Assembly (NCBI GenBank): GCA_949358305.1
Contig: OX442315.1
Span: forward strand, 9,760,427 to 9,824,426
Direction of reading: 5' to 3'
Source of the DNA: Strigamia acuminata
Taxonomy: Eukaryota > Arthropoda > Chilopoda > Geophilomorpha > Linotaeniidae
Length of the DNA stretch: 64,000 nt
Shown one piece after another: positions 20,907 to 31,800 of this stretch (its first letter is position 1; each line of letters begins with the position of its first letter). The notes beneath the pieces are model-generated. The model had not been told where the DNA came from and did not search any database. It was given only the letters and a program-made list of their open reading frames with translations. Position numbers and translations under genes: made by a program.

Positions 20907-20924
20907 AACCATCCTCTGCTACCA
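20907..20924 (-). other. Copia-1 primer binding site, initiator tRNA-Met 3' end
   Basis: The minus strand reads TGGTAGCAGAGGATGGTT directly next to the LTR. This is an 18-base match to the complement of the 3' end of animal initiator tRNA-Met with CCA. Confidence 0.9.
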
Positions 20925-21296
20925 TGTTGGGGAAATTCAGGCCTGTGGTGAGTCTGGAAAAGCAGGAATCCATTTTTCAGAGTTTGGCTAACATGCCAAA
21001 CTGTTGGCAGCCATCTTTAATGCATGAAGTTAAAAACAGCAATGACACATGTTAGAGAGTATACACTCTCTGCCTTGAAACATAAAGAACAAATCATAAA
21101 TACAATTGATAACAAATGAGAAGACTTGTCCTATTAAAGGTCAATAACCAAATACAGATGAAATTAAACATAACAAATGATAAGCTGCCAATATAAATGA
21201 TAATAACATAAATTATACAGCAAACTATACAAATATACAAGAGTTGTATATATTTGGCAGTTGTTAAACAACCGAACATTTCACAAATCTCCAACA
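20925..21296 (-). repeat. Copia-1 5' LTR
   Basis: 372 bp copy of 5463-5834 (one G/A difference noticed, near 21121). Followed by AAAGC at 21297-21301. Confidence 0.95.
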
Positions 21297-21301
21297 AAAG
21301 C

Positions 21302-21427
21302 AACATGTCAGCTAAGTTAAACTAAAATGACTGATTTATTCAAGAATTACAATATAGGTGGCGCTGCTCTTAAAAGCGCCAAAACATAACGATTGGTCAA
21401 GATTGACCGATGGAGTAGGACACTCCA
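21302..21427 (-). repeat. Gypsy-3 5' LTR, right part
   Basis: 126 bp equal to 287-412 of the intact Gypsy-3 LTR. It continues the 42 bp at 5421-5462. The outer target duplication GAATC follows at 21428-21432. Confidence 0.95.
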
Positions 21428-21432
21428 GAATC

Positions 21433-24043
21433 AGCAAAGGGTTTTTGTAAAAACCGATGAAAAAAAGTCCCCCATCATGGAAACAGAACAGGAAATTAAA
21501 CAATTTGAGTAAAAGATGTTTAAATGATAAAGAATTGGATTGTGCAACCACAATTAAAGGTGGTGACCCCCTTAATGGACATAGATCAGCAAAAATAGAA
21601 TTTTTGAACCGGGTTCGAAACAGAGAGAGAGAGGGGGATCCAAATAGATTTGGTCCTTTGAAGAAGATTTCAGGGAAGTCTAAAAGGGGTTTAAGTAACC
21701 AAAAGTCAAGTATGACAACAGGGATTAAACAGAATGGTCCCTTGAATTCTGGTACTAAAAACTAGAAAAAGAATTCCAGAAAGGGAAATGTTAGAAAACA
21801 GGTAAACTGTATGGACTTTACAGTAAAGGACAGGATCCTCCCATTCAATTTATGGCATACCCGCCTAGGGTATTTAGATAAAGACAGTGTTCTTAATATG
21901 AATGGGTCAAGAAATGTTTATGGGGTTCAGTTAGTGGATACTGATCCAATAGAACCAGCCAAAGTTAAAATTTCCTCAACACGGAAGAATAATAACAAGA
22001 AAATTTTAGAAGTTGTGCATTTGAGTGTTTGGAGGGCCCCACATACAACTGGGGAAAAATATATCATTATAACAGATAATTGTACTGAATATGTGTGGCT
22101 TAGGCCATTAAAGAGAAACAGCATTTTAGTGGAATTTCAAAATTGGCTAAGTGAAATTAAATGCTTGACAGGAACCGTAAATAGAGTTTATTTGGGCCCT
22201 GGAATAGATTTTTCCACGGATGAATTAGCAAAATGGGTAGAAGTAATGAAGAATTACGGGATTACAATTAACAGTGTAGATTCTGATGACCCAATGGCTA
22301 ACTCCATCTCCGAGAAGGCTAATGCAGATATCATAAATGGGGTGGAAAGTTTGATTGTAGAAAATAAATTCCCAAGTTATTTGTGGTTGGAGCTAGCCAA
22401 CACAATGGTCTATTTACGAAATAGAGCCCCCAAGACTAATTTGGATTGGAAATCCCCGCATAATGTATTATACGACCAAGGTGTATCGGTACGACATCTC
22501 AGATGCGTCGGGTCTAGAGTTAAAGTTACCCATATTAATGATGGGAAGAGATGTTCTTGGATGGGTGCTTTAATTGGCTATTCAAGGTTTGGAAGAAAAT
22601 ACCGGGTCTGGGATCCACTGAGAGATAGGATATTCCAAACAAGTAATGTGAGAATACATGAGTGGAGTTATTGGCACGAGGGGGAAGTTAAACCCTCTCT
22701 GGAATTTTCCAATGTGGATCAAACTTCGGATAGTGCAGGAGTTGAAATTCCATCAAGGGTTGTGGTGCCAATATCCTCCCATCTGGAAGTCCCCTCAACA
22801 TTAGACTTGTTGAAATTAGAAAATCCCCCATTGTCGTTAAGCAGAGAAATTGACATTAATAAGTGCGAAGGTATTGAAAACGAGGGGGAACACTTATTGC
22901 CGCAAGTACATTCCAAAGTGGGACAGAATTTCAGCAATGAGGAAATTGATTCATCATTAGAAATTCCTCCAAGTCCAACGACTGATTTGGTCAATTCGAA
23001 CAGAAGTGGGACTATCAACACAGAGGGGGAACACTTAGAAAGGATTGAATGTGATCTCTTGAAGACACATGTCGATTCTAAAGTGGATGCGTTTCCAAAC
23101 GACGACATGAAAGATTATCAATCTAGGGTTGATAAAGTTGCATTGTCGACACGTACGGAAGTTGACATAGATGAGTACAAACCTATTATAGAAGAGGGGG
23201 AACATTTTGGAAGTGTTGAACAGAAACCGATGGAATTGAACCAAGAAGGGAAATTTAATGATAAGGAAATTGGTTTGCTAATGGAAATTCCTTCAGAGTT
23301 AACACATGAGGAGTCTGAGACTATTGCAAATGAAAGGCAAAAATTGGAACAGTTTACATTGGAATTTGAGTCCAAATCCGATGAAAGGTTTAGACAGATC
23401 GATCCCATGAAAGTTTGTGAGATTTCTTCGACGTCACTGGAAGATGACATTTCCCCAACACCGATAGAGACACTCATAGGTGTGAATGAATACAAATCCA
23501 TTGGGATAGAGGGGGAATGTGAAAAGACAAAAAGACGTAAGAAAAGATGTAAGAAAACCAAGAGTAATGCTTTAATGAAAACAAATGACGTGGGCGTGAG
23601 ACTTAAAAAAATTTAGACATGACCGAAAAGAATTTGGTTAATGAGGAGGAAGACCGAGATAGGTGTTACACTCATAATCAGAAATTTGATTCCTTATTGT
23701 CAAGTTTGGGAAAACGGACTGGACAGGTCACGATACATGACTTAGACTTTGTGTGGGATGAGAATTACTTATATGTCAAATAGTTAGTTGTAAGAGGAAT
23801 AATGGTTTTAACCTGAATGAGTTTTGGTTTGACTTTTACGACGAGAAACCGTTATTCTCGGCATATGCCCTTACTACTCCGTTAGATGAGAATACTGGAG
23901 TAATTAGAGACTTTAATAGGGACTTGAATTTTTTGAATGTATTTGATTCGGGTCTATTTGATTTTTGTAACAGGAATCCAGTACACCCAGCATATCCCGT
24001 TTTTAACATGCGGATGATTGAACTCGAACCTGTTGTATACTGA
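21433..24043 (+). pseudogene. Copia-2 integrase-like polyprotein with acidic C-terminus, no RT
   Basis: The first part (21457-21762) is basic and ends at TAG 21763-21765, where Copia-4 has CAG. From 21811: LPFNLWHTRLGYL (pre-integrase), then an integrase-like core with IIITDNCTEYVWL, GPGIDFSTDE where the second catalytic Asp is expected, and ISEKANADI with the Glu. LWLELANTMVYLRNRAP and the YSRFGRKYRVWDP/EWSYW part are typical copia integrase ends. Then comes about 300 residues of acidic sequence with EGEHL motifs and a KTKRRKKRCKKTK run. After a frameshift near 23610 and a stop near 23780, a SGLFDFCNRNPVHPAYPVFN end follows. No FVDD or other RT motif is present, and the middle integrase Asp is missing in both copies. 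Confidence 0.75.
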
Positions 24044-24155
24044 CCATTATTTAAGATGTAATTGTGTTTAATCAGACTAGCATTTGTTTTTTGTTTGGGA
24101 TGTTGTGGAATAATCAAACAGATGGAGTTGTTTTTCAATGTAATCATGCGTTGAT

Positions 24156-24167
24156 CAGAGGGGGATT
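24156..24167 (+). other. Copia-2 polypurine tract
   Basis: CAGAGGGGGATT abuts the LTR start TGTAGAGATT at 24168. Similar GAGGGGGA words occur six times inside the coding region. Confidence 0.75.
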
Positions 24168-24262
24168 TGTAGAGATTTGATCAACCGTATGGTGTTTGTA
24201 TTGTTCACATCGCACGTTTCCGTATTAGTGCGACTGTTAAGCAACTTGTTTATTGTTACATC
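24168..24262 (+). repeat. Copia-2 3' LTR, left part (continues at 38146)
   Basis: TGTAGAGATTTG resembles the Copia-1 LTR start in element orientation (TGTTGGAGATTTG). The LTR is cut at CATC (24259-24262) by Gypsy-2 and resumes after CATC at 38142-38145. It ends CCAACA at 38505. The total is about 455 bp. Confidence 0.82.
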
Positions 24263-25850
24263 TGTGACGGTTACACTGTCATACACTTTGTTAGTATAGG
24301 ACGATTATTTCACCAATAGATGGCGCTGATACGTTTTAGCGGTAATTTCAAATTTCGATAATTTTTGAGTGAATAAAATATAAATTACCATTTATATTTT
24401 ATTCCACTGCGACTTTAGACACTTTTAAATACTTTTGGATGTTTAAATACTAGTTGATTTATTTGTCACATAATTCTATTGAATTATGTGCAAACTTTAC
24501 ACCTGGTGAAGTCACCCTTCATCACCCACTGTGAGTTGGACTCCTTTTGGATTATAGTCAAAGGGACTTAATCCAAAGTGTGTCCTGCGTATCCAGTTCC
24601 TGTAGTGGACCTAGTAGAAGACTATGTCCTGAGTATCCACTTCCTATGATCTGGGATTGGATGGATTTGACTGCCCAGTGATCCCATTGGATCACTGAAC
24701 AGCTATTCTCCTCACCGAGTATATATTCCCCTGCAAAACGGATATAGCTCGCTCTTGTTCTGTTTTTGTTTGATACTGATATTACTTGAGCACATATTAT
24801 ACTTCTCTGCGTTCCGACAATCCGTTGTAGAAATACTTTGTATTTAGTGTAAGTATCTAGAGTGGGTAGAAGACTCACAGACACACTCCCGCCTCTTCAT
24901 GCCAACATTCCGTTGTAGAAATGTCGTAACTAGAGTGAGAGATTCACAGACACATTTAAGTGTAGTATTTAGAGTGGGGTACAACCCACAGACGCACTCC
25001 CTCCAGCTTCATGCCAACATTCCGTTGTAGAATGCAGAATCTAGAGTGGAGTAAAATTCACAGACGCATTGGTAATGTAGAATCTAGAGTGGAGTATTTA
25101 TATTTCACAGACGCATTATCAGAGTAATCGACGCGAAGTAATTTCCCGGTTACTCTCCCGCCAGCCAGAACCGAGTGGAGTAATTTCCCGGCAATGGATA
25201 ACCTTTCCTGCGAAATACTTCGATTCATTTCGTTGTTGGTTTGACGGAACATTTAAGTCTGACTTAAATGTTGATTGCACTCGGGGCAAAAAATAGCTCG
25301 GCGCTATTTTAATTATTTCTTTATTTTTATAGTTATTTATCCAGTTTCGCGAACACAATATCATGTTTAATTCAATAGAATTTACATGAATATTTATTCC
25401 GATTGTTTCATCATTCTTATGATCGCGCTGTATAATTATTAACAATATAATAATTATACGTGTGATGATTGTGCCAAAGTCAACCGCACCTCTCGGATAT
25501 ACCACACCCAAGCCTAACCATTACACACCATTTTAGAACCGATCCAGGACCATTTGGAAGCCCGAACCATATTCAGACGACATCTTTTACGTCACCATAA
25601 TAAGAAAGTTACACATTCTTATTACGAGACTGAAAACCGCAAGTGATATTATTTCAGGGCTTTCGCCAACCCATTGTATATTTAACATGAAGTTATTTAG
25701 CCAGTTGTAGGCATAGGTTTTATATGTCTTCCATTCGTAATAAATTGTTACATGATTTGAGAAATTACAAGCCTCCGTACTTTTACACTTTCACACGAGT
25801 TCTCGCTCTAATTGTTAAGCAATTTGTATCTCGCCAAGTCAATCGTCACA
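24263..25850 (+). repeat. Gypsy-2 5' LTR
   Basis: Very long LTR. It holds a TATATA near 24720 and AATAAA near 25739. Five imperfect copies of a TAGAGTGGAGT...TTCACAGACGCATT module lie between 24854 and 25115. Minus-strand open frames in it occur equally in the other LTR and are judged fortuitous. Confidence 0.95.
24854..25115 (+). repeat. Fivefold regulatory-like module in Gypsy-2 LTR
   Basis: Five imperfect direct repeats of TAGAGTG(G/A)... followed 8-16 bases later by CACAGACRCA, near 24854, 24927, 24964, 25037 and 25079, some with CATGCCAACATTCCGTTGTAGAA in front. The same array is in the right LTR near 37143-37404. Clustered repeats in U3 of gypsy elements are often protein-binding arrays; that role is inferred. 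Confidence 0.65.
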
Positions 25851-25852
25851 CG

Positions 25853-25870
25853 TGGAGGTCCCACCGAGAT
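25853..25870 (+). other. Gypsy-2 primer binding site, tRNA-Gln
   Basis: TGGAGGTCCCACCGAGAT begins two bases after the LTR. It is complementary over 18 bases to the 3' end of animal tRNA-Gln with CCA. Confidence 0.88.
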
Positions 25871-26727
25871 AGGTTGCATTTTATTGAAGTGAACTCTGTG
25901 ATCAAGTGTAAAATTGAAAAAGTGAATTTTTTTGATTATTTTATGTAGATATTATAATTAGAAAATTTCCGATTTTTCTCTATAAATTTACTGTGAAATA
26001 TTCATTTGCTTTCAAAAAATTCTCATTATCTTTTGGAAATGTCTGAATTCGAATTTTGAGATTATTTTGAAAACTCATTATAATTCCGAATTCCCTACAA
26101 AAAAATCTATTTTGATTTTATTGAGTTTCCCAGAATATTCGGCTATATTCTGGAAAATTTCGAAACCTTGAATTTCGATCAAAAAAACGAATTTGACTAG
26201 AAATTCTGCTGACTAAAAAATAAAAAGTTAAAATATTTTATTTTTCTGGTTGAAAACTTGACTAGTTTTCTATTGTTCTGTCAATGTTAGGAATTATGAT
26301 TTTTAATCCCTGACAAGGTAAAGAATGTGCCAAAGAGAGCCACTCACGATGCAGCTCGGAGTAGGTCATCCAGATGTGGAATTGTTGAGAATTTCGGGTT
26401 AGAAATTATCAGGAATTTTTCAACATCGCCAATCACAGCAGACTGTCTTGACAAAGGAGATTTTCCGGAAGCTAGTTTGACAACCAATATTCAGCCACAC
26501 TTGCTTTTCGACAGTGCGACCATCCAGTTGTGCCTTTGTGACCAGTGCCCGTTTGGACCATTCTTGACCACGCAACAGGGCAGTTTTTCCCGAAGCCACT
26601 TCAGTTTCAGCAGCTAAGGTTGTATTTTTTCAAATTATTTCTTAGTTTAATATTAAGCGTGTTACATTTACGCTAGTTCCGTTAAATTTTATTTTTTTTC
26701 TTTTATACGTGTATTTCTTTGAGTATT
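25871..26727 (+). other. Gypsy-2 leader
   Basis: AT-rich untranslated leader of about 860 bases. One frame (26327-26617) is open for 96 codons but resembles nothing I know. GCAGCTAAG/GTTGTA near 26608-26625 could be a splice donor region. Packaging and splicing signals would be expected here. Confidence 0.45.
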
Positions 26728-28784
26728 ATGGCCCGTAGACCTGTAAGAGTTTGTGGAACACGAGGAAATCGTGGAGCACGACGACGTGGTGGTATGTGTG
26801 AAACACCAAGAGGAATTGTGGAGTCTGATTTAGAAAGCCAGGGGGAAGAAAATGTCCCTAGAGACGTTTCCAACCCAAGTAGTTCTCGAACAGATCCACT
26901 ATCAGTCCCGCATGATTTAGAAGTTTATTGTCGCCATTACCAATTGGAAGTGACGCAGTTTTCCTCTTTGTGTGAAGCTCAACAATACACGGCGAATAAT
27001 CATCACGAGAGAAATCGTGTAATTACTCCCGATGTAGTTGTAACCAACGAACAAAGTGTTTCTGTAGATCGAACTGGCCCTCGTTCACCGGCCACATATC
27101 GCTACCAGCAATTACCTGGATGGCGAATGAATGTTGCTCGTGACGACAATGGGCAGTTAAATTCTTCACTATCTGTTCAACCTTCGATTCAGCTACCAGC
27201 TAGTTCTTGGCGATCGAATTCGGCCGAAAGAATGGGAAATTCCGGACAAGGAAATATTTCTGCGCTAATTTCCCGAAATTTGCCAAGTGCGACGGCAGTA
27301 AATAATAATTTACCCGCTCCCACTGGGAATTTGAATGACTCTTTCAGAGTTCCACAGCCTCGAACTAATTTGTCGGTCTAACCAAGGGGGAGAAATGAAA
27401 ATTATCAAAATTTTCAATCTCACGCCCAATCTGATGGAGATTTTAGGAATTATAGAAATTCCCGCTCTCAAGGTGGACAAGCTCCGCCGAGAAATCAACG
27501 TTTTCCCGGAGCTCCAGGCGATCCTCGTGATTCCGATCCTAACTCGAGTAGTGACGAATCTCACGCTGGTGGAGGGGGAAATTATAACAATAATTTCCAC
27601 CGACGAAATAATTCGCGTTCTCCACCGCCACCTGATAGACATCAAAATTTTCGAGGAGAACCCAATCCGCCACCCAGAGACCAAGAAAGTCGGTCTACAC
27701 CCAATTCGAACTCTGCTTCCAATTTGTCGGACGAAAATGTAAAACAAATTATTCAGGGTTTAGTTGGTCAAATCCGAAGCCCGAGTAATCCCAGTCAGAA
27801 TTTTGGAAAAGGAATCGAGATTCCTATTTTTGACGGGAAACAGACAGAGGTTGCGCGATTCCTTGAAATCGTCAAAACTGTCGCACTCGGGAAAGGCATC
27901 CCTTTAGACGACATGGTACACACTGCTGTACCTGGACGACTATTAGGCCATGCACGGCGTTGGTTCCATAAGCAACGCCATACTTTTAACAGTTGGCGAA
28001 CTTTCGAAGCCTCTTTCGAATCCAAGCCTGTTTCGATCTCGTTCCACTTACAAGAGAAAGGCGACTCCTTAATGTAAAACAACGAGCCGACGAGTCACTT
28101 TATAGTTTTCTTCTGCGTTATACGCAAGAACAAGGTGAAGTGCCGCCAGGTGATAAAACTGGACGTGCGCAATTATTCGACAATCTAACCCAAGAAAGTT
28201 TCACGGCGTTATGTACACAAGGAATGTATGGTGACTTTACAGTAGATGACATTCTACAATATGTAGGAGCAAATCGCTCTAAGTTTGAAAGTTCTGCTCA
28301 ACTTGCAGCAAAATTGGAGTACGATAATCGAGAGAATCATCCTACTCCAAAAATTCACGAAAAATCTAAGATTTTTCCATCTAAAACTTCACTACGTTTA
28401 ACACAAACACAAGATGAGGTTGAAGATGAAGACGAGTCGGAAAATGACGACTCAACTGACGATGGTTCAATGGAGCGATTATTTGCCGCCCAGTATAAAA
28501 AGACTACTGGAAAATGCTTTTTCTGTCACGAGCCTGGACATTTTAAAAGAGAATGTCCCGCTCTTGCCAAAAAATTAGCAGGGAAAACAGACTCGTTAAA
28601 TTCAAATAAAAGATTTAACCACTCTGCTCCCAACCCCGAGTTCAAACGACCCAAACAAAATTGGGTTACGTCAGAAACTTTAGACTCCAAATTTACTGAC
28701 TTCCAGAAAAACATGGTTGACCTGTTAATTAAACATTTACCAGCAGCCACTGATTCAGTCACTCCCGACGAGACAAAAAACTGA
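26728..28784 (+). pseudogene. gag: Gypsy-2 Gag, broken by a stop and a frameshift
   Basis: ATG at 26728. The N-terminal part is Arg/Gly-rich, then Gln/Asn-rich. An in-frame TAA at 27379-27381 interrupts it, but the same frame goes on through an Asn/Arg/Pro-rich stretch to 28077. The Gag core (IPIFDGKQTEVARFLEIVK, LLGHARRWFHKQRHTFNSWRTFEASF) crosses a one-base frameshift near 28020-28035 into the frame VKQRADESLYSFLLRYTQ and on to 28784. The CCHC knuckle CFFCHEPGHFKREC lies near 28515-28556. The end overlaps the frameshift signal. Either this copy is damaged or one of the breaks is an assembly error; the intact pol makes the latter worth testing. Confidence 0.88.
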
Positions 28785-28815
28785 TTCAGGGGGTTGTTCA
28801 AGTTGCCCAACCCCC
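28775..28815 (+). promoter_or_regulatory. Gypsy-2 programmed -1 frameshift signal with hairpin
   Basis: The heptamer A AAA AAC (28775-28781) sits directly before the Gag stop TGA (28782-28784). Seven bases later GGGGGTTG (28789-28796) is perfectly complementary to CAACCCCC (28808-28815), with an 11-base loop. A -1 slip enters a frame open all the way to 33040. Heptamer, 7-base spacer and GC-rich stem are the textbook arrangement. Confidence 0.9.
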
Positions 28816-31800
28816 GCCTAAAGAGTCATTTCCTCTCTCGGAATTGTCCAATGATTTATTTTTCCATAAAAAAGAAATTAAAATAAGACATAAACCTAGT
28901 CACCTCACAGTACCATATGTTGATGATTCGAAGAATAAACCACCATCATTGGTCATTTCTTACGAAGCGAGTAGTTCCACTGGTGGTGTCGATGAAGATT
29001 TAAAATTCATGACCGACCAACTAGAAAATTTGAGTATTTTCAGTGGAAGTTGGAATGCACCGAAAAAACCACTTGTACCTAAGGTTTTCAAGTTAAGAAA
29101 ACTTCTTAAACTTGAAAAATGGAACAAGAAAGAACGTAAAGTATTTCTTGGCAAACTTTGCAACAGCAAATTAATTAATGGTGGCAAAGATGATCCGCGT
29201 ATGAATGTCCAAATTGGAGGTTTGGATTACAACGCACTAATGGACTCTGGAGCCACCCAATGTTTTATTGGAGTACAACTCCTTTCAAACACAGAAATTC
29301 CGGTGGAATTCATACAAGAATGTCCTCGGGGAATGCGTGTCTGCGCAGTCGGAATAGATCACCGACCTATCGGTCAAGTTTGTCTTTGTGTCAAATGGGC
29401 CGATAAAAGGAGAGTTACACCTATGACCTTCATAATTCTACACAAGAATGTATGTGGGTTGATTTTGGGTCACAATTTTATGCGTAGAACGGGGATAAAC
29501 CCTAATCCCCGACGGGCTGTGTTCACCTGTGATGACATGCCCGGATGGACAGCACCATACGAGACCACTGAACTTAACTGTTGCTTAGCAAGCATTAGGA
29601 CTTTGGGTCTCCAAGGTGAAGGAACTCCCACTTCACCGGACTGGGCAGAAAAACTCGTTGAAGGCTGCAACAGCTCGGCGGAAGAAAAACAGTTACTCGT
29701 AAACGTTCTTTTGAAATTAAAAAACGTATTTCGAGATCAATTGGGCTGTACGATGGTTGCCAAGCACAGCATCAAGTTTAAACCTGGTGCTACTTGGAAA
29801 CACCAGCCATATAGAATGTACAATCCGGCCAAGAAGGCGATTATGACGGAATTGGTCGAGGAGTTGGTGGCCGATGGGTTAATCGAACCTGCCACCGGCC
29901 CCTATATAAGTCACCCCGTCATAGTGGCTAAACCCGGCGGGAAGTATCGATTATGTATCGACTACCGCTGGTTGAATGCAATCACAGAAGTTGATGCAAT
30001 TCAAATGCCAAGTATTGACCTGTTAATTCATCATACTAATCAGGCCAAGTACTTTACGTCCATTGATTTAACTAAAGGTTATCATCAAATGGAAATGGAG
30101 GAGGAGGATAAGAGTAAAACTGCTTTTTACACCCCAAAAGGCAAATTTCAATTCAAGAGATTGCCATTTGGTCTTTGTAATGCACCTAGCTCTTTTCAAC
30201 ACCTCATGACCAAAGTATTGGGTGACTCTTTATATAAACACGCTCTGGTCTACTTAGACGATATAATTATTTTTTCCGACACGTGGGAACATCATTTATT
30301 GCATATTAAAGACGTACTTGAGAAGTTAGATGCCGCAAATCTAACTATCAATAAAGACAAGTCAAAATTTGGTCGAACATCATTACGATTTTTAGGCCAT
30401 CTAATTTCGGAGGGATCTCTTCTTCCAGACCATGACAAAGTCTCGGCTGTAAGGAATTTTCCCAAACCGACTTGTTCTAAAGACATTCAAAGATTTGTAG
30501 GACTTGCGAATTTTTTCCGAAAATTTATTCCTAACATCGCAAATATTGCTCGTCCATTGACCAATATTATGCATGATCAAGCAAAGTTTGTGTGGGATGA
30601 TCCACAAACAACTGCATTCGAAACTATCAAAGATATTTTGTGTGACAAGGACCAAGCCCTTCTCCACATGCCAGATATGAATAAACCTTTTGTCATTTTG
30701 ACAGATGCTTCTCATTCAGGCTTAGGTGCAGTACTCTGCCAAGATGTCGAGTTATTCTGTGAAAAGAAACAGAAATTAATCATGGTCCCAAAGGCAGTCG
30801 CGTACGCCAGTCGAGTGTTGCATGGGGCCGAAGTGAGGTATTCTACGCCGGAATTGGAGTGTTTGGCCGTTGTATGGGCAATCGAAAGATTTCGCCCATA
30901 TATTGAATACACGACTTTCACTCTCGAGTCCGATGCTAAAGCCCTTAGCTGGTTGATGAGTACGCCGGAACCATCCGGAAGGTTTGGTCGTTGGGCCGTA
31001 AAAATACAATGTGGCGCATTTAAAATTATTTTTAGACGCGGCGCAATAAACCAAGTAGCGGACGCATTATCACGCGCTCCACTATCTGCACTAGACACTC
31101 CGGATTATGATTATATCGAATCAGAGGAAATCACCCATTTCTATCCAACTTGGAATGGAAACAGGTGTGCATCTTTACAAGTGACGGAGACTGAGCGCAA
31201 ACATTTTCTTACAAATGTTGTCCTTAGTTTAGATTTTTTCTCAGAATCATATAATCCAGTTAGATTTCATGATTCTGGAGAAAAGGGGGAGGAAGAAGGA
31301 TGCACGAGAGAAAATTGCAGACATATAGATGTCCACAATTGTAATCACGAAAATATACACACTGCGCTAACGGATATCCTAAAAATAGTCCCGCCAACTA
31401 GAGATGAAATTATCGAAGCGCAACTTAAAGATCCAGCATGTAGTAAAATCCTTGTTTACCTAAAAGGAGACAAAAAATTAAAAAATCGTATCACGGATAA
31501 ACATTGGTTAAATGCGATTCGTGGCTACACTCTCGACGAACCGGAAGAAAATAAAGGTGTTATGCTAATTTATTTTGCTCCGACCGATGAGGAAGAGTTA
31601 AACGACTCCGGCAACGGGTTTAAGGCGGTAATTCCACGCTCTCTTGTGAGACGTGCATTATTCGCATGCCATGGCCATCCACTTACAGGACACGCTGGCA
31701 TGAGTAAAACCCTAGATAGAGCAAAGAAGATGTATTTCTGGCCTAGAATGAGCAAAGACACTCGAAACTACGTTCGCAGTTGCACTCATTGCCAGCAATA

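Larger units (their letters stand above)
5463..21296 (-). mobile_element. Copia-1: internally deleted copia-like element containing Gypsy-1
   Basis: The 372 bp LTRs (5463-5834 and 20925-21296) start TGTTGG and end CCAACA; I noticed one difference between them. The flanks are AAAGC on both sides (5458-5462, 21297-21301). The primer site lies next to the right LTR and the purine tract next to the left, so the element reads on the minus strand. Without Gypsy-1 it is about 3 kb. It codes only the C-terminal acidic part of the Copia-2/Copia-4 type protein; protease, integrase and RT are absent. It must have been moved by proteins supplied in trans. Confidence 0.92.
245..21427 (-). mobile_element. 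Gypsy-3: degraded mag-like Ty3/gypsy element containing Copia-1
   Basis: The element reads on the minus strand. It has 168 bp LTRs: 245-412 intact, and a second copy split into 5421-5462 and 21302-21427 by Copia-1. The flanks are GAATC at 240-244 and at 21428-21432, a 5 bp target duplication. A primer site resembling tRNA-Ser(GCU) follows the 5' LTR. The internal part holds gag, protease, RT, RNase H and integrase remnants broken by two stop codons, a G-run frameshift, a gag/protease deletion and a CACTG element. It is dead in cis. Confidence 0.92.
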
